Source: [Phialemoniopsis] sp. UDSM-2020 (lineage: Eukaryota; Ascomycota; Sordariomycetes; Thyridiales; Thyridiaceae). From it: a stretch of 64,000 nucleotides of DNA. Below the pieces are notes generated by a model. It did not search any database. It was not told the DNA's origin and saw only the letters and a list, made by a program, of their open reading frames with translations. Each line of letters begins with the position of its first letter. Positions within the stretch are counted from its first letter, which is position 1. Position numbers and translations under genes: made by a program. Shown one piece after another: positions 11,366-24,200 of this stretch. The stretch is from NCBI GenBank assembly GCA_018873225.1, contig JAEILZ010000003.1, positions 744,001 through 808,000 on the forward strand, in the 5' to 3' direction.

Positions 11366-12157
11366 TTATACCCTCCTCCAGTCCGTCATCGTCCGTACTA
11401 TGCAGCCGATACCCGCAACGTCGACGACCTTCTCATGCCAGCTCAGCAGCACGCTCATAGCGGCACCAGTAGATTCGTTTGCGGCGCCGGGCCTGCCTCC
11501 AATCTGGCTGAAGCCGGTCTGTTGAGGCGTCACTCGGGTCGGCGTCCTCGGGGCACTCCCAGAGGCAGTGGGGGATGAGCCCATGCCCTTGTATCTAGAG
11601 GGAGGCGACACCTTGTTAGTATTCGACAATATGCAAACGGCTGACTGAGGGAAGCCTACAGGTACTTCATGAGCACATCCAACTGCTCACTGCCTCCTTC
11701 TGAGCCGTGAATGCGCTGCAGCATGGGCGTCATCTCGCTCGCCTTGATAGACTGTAGGACCTCAATCACCATTTGCAGGGCAGCTTCCTACAAAACAGCC
11801 ATGTTGTCAGCGCGTGTTCCTCGAACAACTCTTAAGCAATTCTGGTATGTTCCGATGGCTCTCCAAGAAGCGCCCAGCACAGACCGAACTCCCGCTTCGT
11901 ACCTTTGCAGAGTCGCTCCCGTTGTAGACCGGCATCTCCAGGCAACCCCGCAGCGCGCCCTCGGCGTCGCCGCCCCGTAGCAGCTGCCGGACCTGGCCGG
12001 AGAGCTGGCGCACCTCGGCCTCGCCGACCTCGGGCAGCGGCGGGTGCAGCGACGAGGTGTCAAAGTTGAGCGGCGAGTCCTCCTCGAGGGCGTCGATGTT
12101 GATGGTGCGCCAGGCGTCGCTGAGCGAGGCGGCGGTGTGCTGCTGCACGATCGACAT
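11366..12157 (-). CDS. ARPC5: Arp2/3 complex 16-kDa subunit (ARPC5/p16-Arc)
   Basis: Exons (minus order) 12157-11903, 11787-11660 and 11594-11366 give about 203 aa. Family landmarks are WRTINIDALEED near residue 14, a helical CLEMPVYNGSDSAK stretch, the helix AALQMVIEVLQSIKASEMTPM in exon 2, LDVLMKYLYKGM across intron 2, and the terminal AMSVLLSWHEKVVDVAGIGCIVR. ARPC5 bridges Arp2 and ARPC1 in the seven-subunit actin nucleator that drives actin patches and endocytosis. A Ser/Thr/Pro-rich insertion (GSSPTASGSAPRTPTRVTP) sits between the last two conserved blocks and makes the protein longer than animal ARPC5 (~151 aa). The upstream ATG at 12190 is in frame; 12157 (MSIVQQ) fits the family start better. 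Convergent with the methyltransferase gene. Confidence 0.92.
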
Positions 12158-15100
12158 GATTTTTCGGCGGGCGAAGCTGTCGTCGACCACACGGAGAGAA
12201 TATGTATGCGTGAGGCGTGTGAGGATGTTCTAGAATCGCCGAGGATTGGCGTTGGTGGTGGTTGATTGCTTCGTTGTGGTTGTCGCTGGCTGCGGAGCTT
12301 GGAGGTTGGTGAGGCCAAAGGTGGGGGAGGAGTTGCGACAGCTTTGAGGCTGACGTCTAGAGTGGGGCAGAGAGGCTGCAGTGGAGATCGTTCTTTAGCC
12401 ACCACCCGCCTAGAGGGCGCCACTCCGTTGTCGCACAAGACAAACACCACTACCACTTACACGACTTTGCTGGCATCGTCAGTGTTCCTCTGCTCATAAT
12501 AATTACTTCAAATACTTAGGGAGTTTACTATCTGCTTCCATTTACTTTAAGCTCGAATAATACGAACATGGTATGAACTTTAAGAAAACCTCTCTATTAT
12601 GGACATGCCAGGCGGGTAATCCTCCAGCACGCTTGAGCGCATTGAGCATGTCCTCTCTTCCAGCCATTACTGGTTTTTATTTCGTGTCCCTACCATTCGC
12701 ACATTCCGTGTAGGACTAATGAACCGTGACCAAACCTATCTAGTAGCTTGGCCAACTTGACGGCACAAGGGGGTATGGTGAAAGTTGATAACTCAGAGGA
12801 TCGTGCAGAAAGTAGAAATGCGCAATCCCGAGCCGGAGTACGTAGACAAAGTATAAGTGATGTGCAGCTTTCCCCATGAAGTACTCCGCGTTTGAAGACG
12901 ACGATCTCCCAGCCCAGCAGCATGAAAGTCTGAACATCGGACGAACACCTTGCCTTGAGGCTCCTGGAGCGTTACTATCTACCTAGTCTACTTGCTACGT
13001 ATGCAATGGTTTGATCTTCCGAATTAGAGCTACATGATGGTACCAGAACAAACGCACTGACACTGATGCACAGGCGAAAATTTTCTCATTTTCATTTTTG
13101 GACTCGGCCGTAGAAAACCAAGGAACTCGCACATGACAGTCGGTCATGCACGGAATGACGCACGACCGTTGTCGAACAATCTGGTTCGGATGGATCCTTC
13201 GACAACCGTGCCCTCGGAGATTGTAACGCCTCGTGCCAAAAGGACCAGCTTGCCCTTCACCGATCAGGACAGGCTCCTCACCGGTCAGATTGCCTACCAT
13301 GGGACAGACCTGACCGTGCGCGGATCATTCGAGGGTCAGCAGAGCTACTGTTGGGACTGCATTGCAGCAAACACTACCGCCATGACTCCCTGAAGAGAGC
13401 GTTTACGGAGCAGATATCGATCTACTACTTGCAGGTATGTTGCAAGAGTAACACGAAGGACAAGCACGGACCCCATTGTCGACCACATGGCATCGGGAAA
13501 TTTGCCTGCATGAACCTGCAGGTGTCGACGGACATTTCTCACTGCACATCCTGCATGAACCAAGTTTGGCTTTGGAACTTCAGACGAGGAAAGCTTGGAG
13601 ATATGTGTCTGCGATGCTACGCGATCCAGTCTCTGGGCAGCCTCACGCATTGCGTCTACCTACGGAGTATGTGCTCTGTCCGATCATACTTTGTAGCCGG
13701 CCATTACGATTGGAGACTGGTCATTTTATTCGATCGTCTGGTCAAATTGTCGGTTCCTGAAAGTGGTTAGCACGCTCGCTTGACCAGTTGTCCTGTCACA
13801 ACGCGGGAGGCTTCCCCGGGACCTTGAAGTTCCTCTGCCGGCAAATCTGCAACGGCTAACGGGGGTCTGAAGTGACCTGGAGTGCCTAGATCTCAATTGG
13901 CATATTTTCGGTGGATCAGCCTCCGCAAGGCGGTCCATTCACCCAGTTCTCTGGTTTTGTCCGACGTTCGTGTTTGCCACTGCGACCCTGGCGCTCGACT
14001 CCTGGAAGCTGGCGCTGTTGGCCACTCTACGTATTTGAATGGCAACGCTGACGCTGCTCGCCTGAGGAAAGCTTCAAACTCTGGAGCATGGACCCAAATG
14101 GGCACTGTAGGGTATGACCAAGTCGATACCTCCTCCGCAGGCGTTGGGACTAAGTACCTAGGTTAAGCAGTGAGCGAAGGAAATTGACTGCCCAGCCTCA
14201 GGGTTCTTCTGGAAATGTGATTTGGCCCTTCTCCGTATCGCTCTTCGCCTCCGTAATTATTAGCTTGGGTGCAAGCGTGACCGAAACGTTGAACGTTTTT
14301 GGACCCCTGGGCGGCGCCTTTCCTGAAGGTGAATCTCCTGAAAGAGCCTGTTCACCGACCCAGCGTGCCCGCCCAGGAAAGACTTGATTGTCGCGCTCGG
14401 TGCTGATATGACCTGGAATATCGACATGACTGAGGCTCGGTCCCAGGGACCGGCAACAGCGTTGATGCCGGATGTTTCTCCGTGATGCGTCGTGAATGCT
14501 GAGCTACAGGCTTCTCCTGATCCGACCAAAATTGTTGGGATCGGTTAGGGGATCATGTGAAGCCGGAGGCTTTCTTCGAGGCCAGGGAAGCTCGCCTTGC
14601 GGGACTTGTTCCGTACTCCGTCCTCCACTAGGTCGCCTCGTCATTGCGAGTGGTCCAATTTAGCATGAGTCCTCTTGATCAGACCGGGTGGCTGGTCGAC
14701 CAGTGGGTTTTCTTTGATGACATGGCCTTGAAACTCCCGACCGATCGGTTCACTCCCTGCCACAAGAAATGGGCGCCATCAATTGACAAGGCAAGGCCGA
14801 CCTTGGGATTGGGATATGAAAGAGGCCCTGGAGGTGTTGTCAAACGCACTTGACAGGTAGCCCCGTCGCTACGCCATCTGATAGTGGAGTCGTCCAAGGA
14901 TCGTTGGTGTGGAGGGTAAACGGGCCGTCTTCTGGAGCCGTGGTCGCTGCTAACACGGACGGCACGCATCCTATTTGTCGTCAATTTGCCGATTTTCGTG
15001 TCGAGGCGCAAGACAAGGGCTGGAAATGAGAGAGAAAAAAATCAAGCGATGAGCAAATTCCGTCAGCAATGTAACTAAAGCTGGACTGTTGGCTGCATCG

Positions 15101-18100
15101 ATGCCTAGGAAGTCGGCCGGGAGAGGCTTGGCAGTGGCACTAGAGTTTATCACATGATTTTTCAGCTATGCAATTGCATCTCGATGGCTGTATCGACGAG
15201 ATGCTGGAACCGCCAGGTTCGGCATGTGACTGGTGGGCTGCCGATGAATAGGAACTGTTCCTCACCCGCCTGGGCGAGCAAAGCGCCACCAGGTGTTGAT
15301 ATCACAGCCACAAACTGTCACGGGAGCGGAGCGTGGCCGTGGATACCTGGCTCGCCTCCTCGTCTCCCCTCAGCAGACGCTGAAAAGATGGAGTGGCTGT
15401 CGACACAGGATGAAACAGGGGTATCGGGTGTTGCAGAGATATATATTGGGCAAGATGTGGATTATGGGCCAATCCTTGGGCGACGTGAACAATCCTGCGC
15501 CTCTCTTGGTCGCCGATTGAATGGAATAAAAACCAATGGCACCCTGATGTGTTCAATATTGATGACTGTCGTGTGCCGGTTGGTCGACAAACAGACCAAG
15601 TTATGAAGCTGCCAGCACGAGAAAGCCTTGTCTCGAAGCAGATTGGTTTCTGGCTAATGCAGGAACGCGCAGCGCGCCGGTCTGCTCCTACCTAATCTGA
15701 TTTTTACGAGGTACGTCACAGCCATTTTAGGCTGCGTTTGCCATGTGAGGTCCCTGCCAAAACCTGCAAGGTACGGGAAGGTACCGTCCTTGGCCGGGAA
15801 GTACCCACTACTTGGGGACTTCAGGACAGTCCAAGTGCTGAGCTCGCTTCTTTGTGTTCCCATTCCAGTGCTGAAGAAAAAGCCCTACCCGTCACGATCC
15901 ATGCTAAAACGACCTAACAAAGCCTGTCACACCTGATATTCGGGTCTCGACAGAAATAGACACGTCAGAAGATGTCGCAGGGAGTTTCGACAATGGCAAT
16001 GTGTGTGATGGCATCCATGACTTTGCTTTTGCAAACACAATAATACCCGGTACGACAACCGAGCATCTCCAGCAGGTCTAGTTGTCCTTTCAACATCCCC
16101 CAACCCTTCCAGCCAAGGAAGGCCGAGGCGAGTACACAGCCATATCTGAAACGGAGCATCGAGTCTCTCTGGCGGAAACCTGCTTCTCGGTCGAGCAATA
16201 TACGTCAGCTACTTGTATTGCTTGTAGTACATGGCACAAATAATTGCTCTGGTGCACGCGCCGTACTACATCAGGCGTCCGAGAGAGGCCGTGCCATGCG
16301 ATCAAGATGTGACCACACAATCGGAACCTGCGAAGACTGGAGCCCACGTGGTTCGTTTTGGTCTTTGCTGGGTCAGACTGGACTTTCGCACTTTGCCTCC
16401 GGTGCCGCATGGCTTGCTTGACATCTGCATGGAGTACGGAGTAGATAGTACAGGTCTGGCAGCTACCGCCCTTGCAAGCCTTGCTACCCTCAGACCTCTC
16501 AACGCTTTGGCGGCGCTGGCTTGCTTCCGGTGGAGCAAACAAGATTCCCTGACCGGCCCCTCTCCCGGTCACGTACCACAGCCCGGGGGATGATGCTGGG
16601 CCAGGGGTTGCGAAATGCGCACCCACCAAGCCCACCAGAAAAGGGTGGTGACCTTCTAGAAAGTTTCCAGTGCATGAAAGGGGCCAAGGTAGGACAATAT
16701 TGGTGCGAGGCATGGAAAAAGCCCACAGGCTAAGAAGCAGGCCAAGTACCTGCACAGCTACTCCGTATGTACGGAATACATACCGTGTTAACCAACGCGA
16801 AATTAGGGCCTTTCTGCTTACCCCAGCCAACGGTCCAGAAGACCCTGATATTTCAAGAGTGGATTTCTGCCTTCTGAGACATGCATCTTCGACAATCCGG
16901 GGTTGGACAGAAAGAAGCGAGTCAACGCACGATTTGCATTATTTGCCAGAAATGTCTATCAAAATGTCCATTCTCTTTCGGTCCGGTAGCGAGTATCACA
17001 AGGTCTTCAACTTGATACCAAGCATCAACCGACTGAAACCAGAAACTACTTTCTGGTTCGAGATTCGGAAGGTGGAAGTCTTGTATTCACAAAAATGCTG
17101 GGAATAAGGAAGACTTGTCTGTCGCACTCCCAACAACCCTTGGTTGACAATTTTGGTTTGGGCTCTGTGGATGTTGCTCCAAGATTCAAAATGTCAGGAA
17201 GAACGTCTTTGCTTAACAGTGCAGAAACCGGACCGTTCTCATTACGCAAGATAAGCACGTTAACACGCAATGTTTCTCGGGCACTGTCTCTACGATACTA
17301 TCAGCAAGGACGACCACATCTTGACAAATAGGCCTCGGTGCAACCCGTCTCACGAGTTTCCCACCAAGCAACGGCTTCAGTGATTTGTCGGCTGTTTCAA
17401 TATCTGGCACACCATCCAGGGAAAATCTCCAAACGCGGGAGTTGGCAGCCGCATCGGGAACGACAACCGAGCCCATCGACTCATTCTTGGCAGCAAACCA
17501 GATTATCATGACGATGTGACTCAGGCGAGGGCGGGATGCATGCCGTCTTTTCCCTTGCCATTCGGGTGTTGAGACTCTGCCCCTTTGGGTTCTGTCGGGA
17601 GGAGGGTTGGCGACTGACTGTGCACCCTCTTTCGTCGAGTCTTGGCCAGCCGCTCCATGTCCCACATCTCCGCTGGTGTCGCCTACCAACTGAAACACAC
17701 CTAGCACATTGATCTACCTCGTAAATCTCCCAACTGGCGTCATCGTCCCGGCAGATCGTTATTGTCTACAGGTCCTCACTTCGTCCGTATTCACGTCAGC
17801 CACAGGCAGGCGCTCTACCCCAAATATAGCACCCTGCTGATGGTATCATGTTGAGTTACCACACCTGTCAGGGCTTATTAGCTCGACTGCATCGTAGAAT
17901 GAACAAATCGGCCTCAATCCTGAGGATCCATACGATGGTGGACATCAAGACCAACAGTGATGCGAAGATGTGCGATGGGGTTACCCGTAATGCAGGTGTG
18001 TAGATGGGATGCGACCGACCTAGGTAGCGATTGACTCATTAGTGAAGATCGGGCGGGCGCCGCCGCACACTCAATTCGTCTGATGTCTCGGTAGTAGTGT

Positions 18101-20700
18101 TTCTGCGGCCTGCACCTAGCTCTAGATCTCCCGCTTTCGAGACGGGCTGAGGAAGAACACATGCAACCGACTTACAAACATTCACCAAGAAGATAAATCC
18201 CAATGATAAGCATACATCACACACACATACATGAAAGACACCATCAAAAAGAATGCGCCCGTCCACTGCATCCATAGGGCTACGCTTGCGGATGCTCCCT
18301 CTGAGTCACTCATGTGGGCAAGTGTGGTATTGGTTGGGCATTAATACCTTTTGTCTCCTCAAGGAGACAACACTTACAATACAGGACCCAACATCGGCAT
18401 TGTGACCTTGTTATGCTCGCCTCATTGACGGAGGCCATATCTAAGCCACACTGTCACAGCATGCCGATGTGCCCAGCAGCTTTGCGCTGACCAAGTTATC
18501 GGAAAGTTTCCATGGTAAAGTCATCGGCGACCGCGCGCTCGAGTATTGTCCCGTATCATCATGTACCAAAGTCTCGCGACAGCTCCCGAATCGGTGAGCT
18601 GGCAGATCCCCCGTGTTGACTCAGCCCCGGCTGAGAGGTATTGGCCGCTCCCGCACTGCTGATACTCATGCCGTGCACGTCGGATTGCGACATGCACCCT
18701 CGAGAGGGTTTGCATGCGAATCCGGGATTTGGGTCCATGTCCACGCTTTGCCAGCCCAAGTGGGATTGACCATGCCAACTCAGTCGCTGGCAAGCAAAGA
18801 CGTGGACCAACGAATCAAGGCCGCATCCCCCGGACTGCTCTCCGAGAGGATCTAAGAATAGCGACTATCAGACACGGCCGTCCCGGTACACCATGCTCGA
18901 TGGATCATGTTGCACGGCGACGCTTGTTCAGCAGTCATGTGAAGGGTGTACCAGCTTACAGGACCACGAGAGGTCCGAGGCACCGCGAGCCAATACATAT
19001 GATGATGCCCGGTATGATAATCTCGGAGAGGGGACATCGTCAAAAGTACCGAGGATGAAACGATAGCCGCCGAGATCAGGATGACGACAAGTTTCCTACT
19101 GATTTGGGTATTTCGGTGGAAATGTGATTGACTGACTGCCTGTTCTGGGCCATAGTCAGGTTTCACCGGCGATGGGCATGTGCCGCGTTCGAAGCCGGCC
19201 TTAAACCCAGATAAGGCGGGCTAACAAACAACAAGCGATCGCTTATGGATCGAAAAAAGGCTTCGTGTCAGGGACACAATGGGCGAGAGATCCTGCATCA
19301 AAAGAAAGGACACAAGGGCACTAAGGCCAGCTGCGTTCATCGAGCACCCCTAGTTTCCCGGGCTGCATCCGTCGTACGAACCATACTGGGCGATGCAATT
19401 CGCCAAAACGCACCCAACAATGCCATCGCACCAGCGACGCTCACTATAAGTCTGGTGTATGGCAACATCTCGGCAGAACCAACTGTACGGCCCTCGGTTC
19501 TTTTGGTCTATCATGCCTCCATCGTCTCCCAGCCCGTCGTACTGAGGACATCAACAGCACACGCATCCCCGGGGGGAACTTCGGGTATCACCCAACTGGT
19601 TCCAAGTAGACAACGGGCAAGTCTCACAATATGTCAGGTACAACAACAACGTGAGCGAGAATGGCCGTTGTGCCTCCCGAATCTCACTTTACCTTTATTC
19701 AATACTTGCAGGTGTTCGCTACTGGGGCGATCCGCAGGTTGCAATAGGTAAAGTAGCTAGCTTGGGCGGGTTTCTGTATGACACGCCGGCGTCCGGAACC
19801 CTGAGCTGTGATAAGCATTCGAGTTAGGTACTTTACTTCACCGAGCACTCTCCAAGTAAAGTAGGCCTGAGTGCTCGCCTAAGAAAGAGCGCTGGCTGAG
19901 AACGAAGACCCTTATTACGGGCTGGTAGGTAATAAGCAACTACTAACTGCGGTGGCTGGAATGTCTGGGACCCAACTTGATGAATTTGATTGCTCTTCTT
20001 CCGGGTTCCCCTAGCCTCAAACTTCGTCCCGTTGACCCGCTTCCAGGGCCTGAGGTTTTGGTGCGCGAGGTGTAATTGGGATGATACCAAAAATTTTTGG
20101 TGAGGCGGATGGGCAACCCTGCTGTACTTCAAAAGGAAAGGGGGGCATTGCTAGTATCTCGAAGGAAATTGAGGCGGAACCTCCCATCTACCCTCAACCC
20201 AGCAGATACTCCGTAGTTGCGCACGCTGCCCTGTTTGACCGTAGAGCATTGCGCCTTGGGCACCGGTGTCCAACAAGTAGCAAAGCTCAACCTGGCACGT
20301 CACCTCGTCAAAGCTTCTCTGGTGAATGGGCATCGAGCCGGTGAGGCAGCCGCCGCCCGGGGAGCAGCCGGTTGACTGACAGCAGGACGGGCCGCCAGCA
20401 ACCCAACCGGGCTAAAGGGTAGGTACATGCAAGCCTCAACTGCAGACAACAGAAGTAACTACAAACTTATTTACGAAGTAGATCGGGATCAAAGGCCCAG
20501 GTCTAGGTGTAGACGGCAGAGCAGCAGAGTTGAGTACAGCAGTGCCTTGGTATTGGTGGTTACAAACATCGAATGGTTGGTGGTGATGTTGGGTCAGCTC
20601 GAAGCTACCGCACTTAGGCTGCTTCTTTTAAAATACTGACCGGTGTTCACCACAAACATGACGGTATCTCAAACATGGCGTAAGCAACTGGTGGATGGCA
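12158..20700. other. gene-poor region, left half
   Basis: About 8.5 kb with no coding region that I can tie to a protein family. The longest frames (16090-16830 minus, 17213-17707 minus, 19245-19751 plus, 13351-13770 plus) have irregular composition, no domains, and no splice partners restoring a family. Four perfect copies of the nonamer TACTCCGTA (either strand) lie at 13661, 16435, 16759 and 20207, and a one-mismatch copy near 14614. The first ~400 bp are presumably the ARPC5 promoter. I see no transposase, terminal repeats or tRNA. Confidence 0.5.
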
Positions 20701-21760
20701 AGCTGCCTACCTCATTTTTACCTTCTTTGACCACAGAACCTCACCTAACACGGGCTGCTGCTACCTGACCACACAGGAGATGCATGGCCTTGGTCGGAGG
20801 ATTGCGAAGAAAGGGGCAAGAGACCACACGAGAGAAGAGCCAGCCAGGGGATGACGAGGTACCGTCTACTTGGACCTTGGACTCACGGGCAATCACTGCA
20901 GTTCCCCGTAGGGATCTTCCACGATCAGGGGATCCCTGCCAAAGGGAATCCACCAGCAAGATTTCTGGTAACTGAAAGGAAGAAAAAGAAATGGGCCAGA
21001 AAATTGGGAACCCCCGGACGAGACATGACCCAGGGGGGGGCTCTTCCGGGACAGAGACACACCCTTGATACCCCTGTCGTGTCGTCTCTCCTGCTACGGA
21101 GTAAGGTACTGACTGACCTGACTGTAGCCAGGGCGGCGTCGCGGAACAAGGAAGGCCAGCCAGCCAGTCTCTTGGGTGGACGGGGCGCCGTTACGCTCAG
21201 TTCCCCATCCAGGCTATTTGGTACGGAGCACCAATTCGGATTCGGGCCTGAAGAGGAACATGGGACATGGGACATGGACTGAAGGTGGTTGTGACTCTGG
21301 TACGCCAGGGTACATGGGATACTTTGTGCCATCTCATCCATGGGATGCTTCTTTTTTGTGTCCCCCTTCCCACTCGACTGTCTGCACTAATATTTGGATT
21401 CCCCTAAACTTGGCCAGGTACCAGCTCCCTACACACCAGACAGAGAACCCCCCAGCCCCAGCCCCTGGAAGAAGTGGAAGCCTTCTGACGCCAATACAGG
21501 GCCAGGGGGTGAAATGGAAGAAAAGAAAAAAAAAGTTCCTTCCTTTGGGCGCCCAGCAACACACACCCAGCACCAGCACACAATCCACTACATCCACCCA
21601 CACCCACACCCCCCCGTCCGTCCCAGTCCCCGTCCCCAGTGCCAGTGCCAGTCCCAAGCAATGCATTTCAATCTGGCAGCTCATTATAAGAGAAAGGGAG
21701 CCCCTTCCACCCAAATTTTCCATTCCCAAATTTCCCAAGTCTAATATCCCACCGTTTCCT
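20701..21760. promoter_or_regulatory. pyrimidine-rich region upstream of a possible transcription unit
   Basis: The plus strand becomes strongly C/T-rich and poor in G, with a (CA/CC)n stretch around 21540-21650 built of ACACCCAC units. This resembles long fungal promoters ahead of highly expressed genes. Another TACGGAGTA copy lies at 21095. The 359-codon frame across this region is low complexity and probably non-coding. Confidence 0.3.
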
Positions 21761-21779
21761 ACCTTTTGTACAAATAGAG

Positions 21780-24200
21780 CATCTCGTTGCCCTCTCCGCT
21801 CCTTCACGCTATTATCTCCAAGAGTTTCGACTTTGACGTTTATACATCGCTGTTGTTGCCACTACTCTTGCTACCTGGACGTCGTCTCTTGCCCACGACA
21901 ACACCATCCGCGCCAACGACCACCAAAAAAAAAGGAGTTCGCTCACTTACGCGCATCTTTGCTCCTTGCAACGCCCAAAACCTCGGGCAGCTTTTTAGCG
22001 GATCCTATACCAGACTTGCCGGTCACTGCCAAACCGCGGCCTGCATATCTGTGCCTTGCAGCTCCAGTCCCAGACATTCGGACCGGGACCCGTTGTAACA
22101 CAACAGAAACTCCGAACTCTCGATCAGAATACGAGATAGATATTAGCCAGATTCCTCTGCGTGACAGGAGCTATTCCGAAATACTCCCCACGCTTCGGTG
22201 CCGCTTTTCAGCTCTACAAGACTACCACTCGCAAGACGTACAGCCATCCCTTTGACGACGAGCCAGCACCTGCTGTTCCGCCGACTGTTAGGCCTCCCCG
22301 TGGCATCACCTCTCGCCCTCCCTCGACTTCCTCCGTCTTTCTCCCTTGACTGCTTCCTGCAAGCAGCCTCGAGTGTTACATTACTTCACCAAACTTGTAA
22401 GTCGCGTGATTACAGCTTCTTCCTCGACATGATTTTCTTTTTGGCAGGAAATCCTCAATCAGGAAGTCTTGCGCCTTCCTTGCGGGCATTGCAACTTCCG
22501 GGTTGTCTCACGCCATCTCATTGGAGCGCATTTGGCTAACACGGCTTTGTCTTGCAGCGCGCGACACACCTCACAGATTCTCCCGCGCAATCTCTCACAA
22601 ACCGACAAAATGATCAACAAAGAGGCACAATCATTTGCCAACATGGGCCGTGGTGCCTATGACACAACTGGTGTCCCCAAGCCTCCCCCGCCAAAGCCCA
22701 GATAAGGTCGAGAGCTGTGACAGCTTCACTCGTCCACCTGCGGCCGTCGAGCCGAACGCAGCCCGTCCGATGGGCCATCTACGACTTTCACTTCGACACA
22801 TGACCACTCCCTTTCTCATCTACGACATTTTTTAATCTTCGTCATTTGGATGCGCTATCTGTTCCGCCCTGCACGAACCTGTTTGCGTCGCGCGCGCCTG
22901 TCTCCATGTCTTGGTCCTTGGGCGATCTTGCATTCCGATACACCATTTTAATACGCATTCCTCTCGAAGACAGATACATTTTTCTCGGCTCGCCGCCACT
23001 TTTGCTTCCCAGCAGCAAACCAGGGAGGGACTAGGAAAAGGCCCTCTCGGTTTTGGCATTTTGCAAGGAATTTCCCCTATTTTAAACTTCGACCCCAACT
23101 TTGCACGGCGTTCACAACACTAGACTGGTTTGGAGTTTGGGAATCTCTGGGTCGGCCTGGAATTGTCACTTATCACTTTATTATCGATGGGGCCCCCTTT
23201 CGTCGCTTGCTCCAACCGAGCACCGCGCGCGCTGCTGCGCGTCACCCAGCCTTAGCAGCAAGCCGCTACTTCAGCTCAACAAGCGCAAATTCGCCGCCAT
23301 CCCTGGATTCGCTAATCGACGGCGTCGTCGCGCCAAGCACTCCCTGGCGAGATCGACAGTCATGACAGCGTCAACTTTCAGCCCTGGCAGGCCTGATGAG
23401 CATTTCTCACCTTGTCGTTGCTGCGGCTGCTGAAAGATCTCTCGGGGCTTGACGGGCCAAAGGAGGATCCTCCCCATGTGTTATTTCTTCTTTTCCTTTT
23501 CTCCTCTGCGTTGCCTGCTTTTTTTTTGGATTTCCTTTGGGTTTGGGATATGTGACAGGCTACTAAAAGGAAGAGGGGCGGGTTCAAAAAAAGCAAGAAT
23601 TTTGATTTCAGGTGTTTGCATATAGATCTCCCTCTCGTTTCTCTGGTTTGGGCCTCTGGGCCCTCTTCCCCTTGCTTTTTCTGCTCATTCTGTCTCTACA
23701 CGATCCTCGAGCTTGTGCGCGAACCTCCCTCACGGGAGGCGACACAAACATGGCTGACTCTGCTATCTGTTTCGCTCGTTTGAGAACAACGGTTTCACTA
23801 TTGTTTACCTATTTCCTTTCTCCTGTACCAAAACCAACCATGTACCACAAACGAAGGATATCCCCCCCCGCGCGACGATCCTCCAGCGAGCGCTTCGCGT
23901 CCCTCTTGACGGGCCATCTTGGGCGCTGGGCTGGATCCTGGTTGTAAGAAGATACCCCCGCCATCGCCGGCACTACTACTGCTAGACTGTATGTATAGTA
24001 TGCACGAAGACGATTGCGAGCTACACAGCGCCTTATTGCACTGCAATTTTCGGAGGATGTTTTTGAATTTAGAGAGAGACAATGAGAATACACGAGATAT
24101 TAGATATTACATCTTGTTCAACATGTGCATGCCATTTTGCTTCTGAACCTTCTGAGGTCAATATTGAGTCAAAGTGACCAAATAAAGTGAGACTGTCTTC
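21780..24200 (+). other. possible long-UTR transcription unit
   Basis: Inferred from sequence only. A C/T-rich leader starts near 21780. A GTAAGT donor at ~22399 can pair with a textbook acceptor (GCTAACACGGCTTTGTCTTGCAG region) ending at ~22557, which would be a 5'-UTR intron. An ATG follows at 22610 with a 31-codon frame, then a T-rich region without long frames, and an AATAAAG signal near 24181. No protein family recognised. A non-coding RNA is equally possible. Confidence 0.25.
22610..22705 (+). CDS. possible 31-residue microprotein
   Basis: Short frame starting MINKEAQSFANMGRG and ending in PKPPPPKPR, just downstream of a strong fungal 3' splice site and in good start context (CGACAAAATG). 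The C-terminal Pro/Lys run resembles an SH3-ligand sequence but that is only a pattern. Unsupported by any family I recognise; it may be an upstream frame in a leader rather than the product of the locus. Confidence 0.25.
   Translation: MINKEAQSFANMGRGAYDTTGVPKPPPPKPR

Noticed and set aside
16090..16830. 246-codon minus-strand frame in the gene-poor region
   Set aside because: Irregular composition with many Cys/Arg/Trp, no domain, no neighbouring exon with compatible splice sites, and overlapped by several equally long frames.
17213..17707. 164-codon minus-strand frame with stretches that look almost protein-like
   Set aside because: No family match and no continuation on either side; a decayed pseudogene is possible but cannot be shown.
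19180..19205. GTTCGAAGCC sequence resembling a tRNA B-box
   Set aside because: No matching A-box, acceptor stem or T-run at tRNA distance on either strand.
12158..20700. Transposon or RIP-degraded repeat
   Set aside because: No terminal repeats, transposase or reverse-transcriptase fragments, and base composition is not markedly AT-rich by eye. A computed RIP index could change this.
21176..22255. 359-codon plus-strand frame
   Set aside because: Translation of a C/A/T-rich promoter tract (Thr/Pro/Ser/His repeats); no ordered region.
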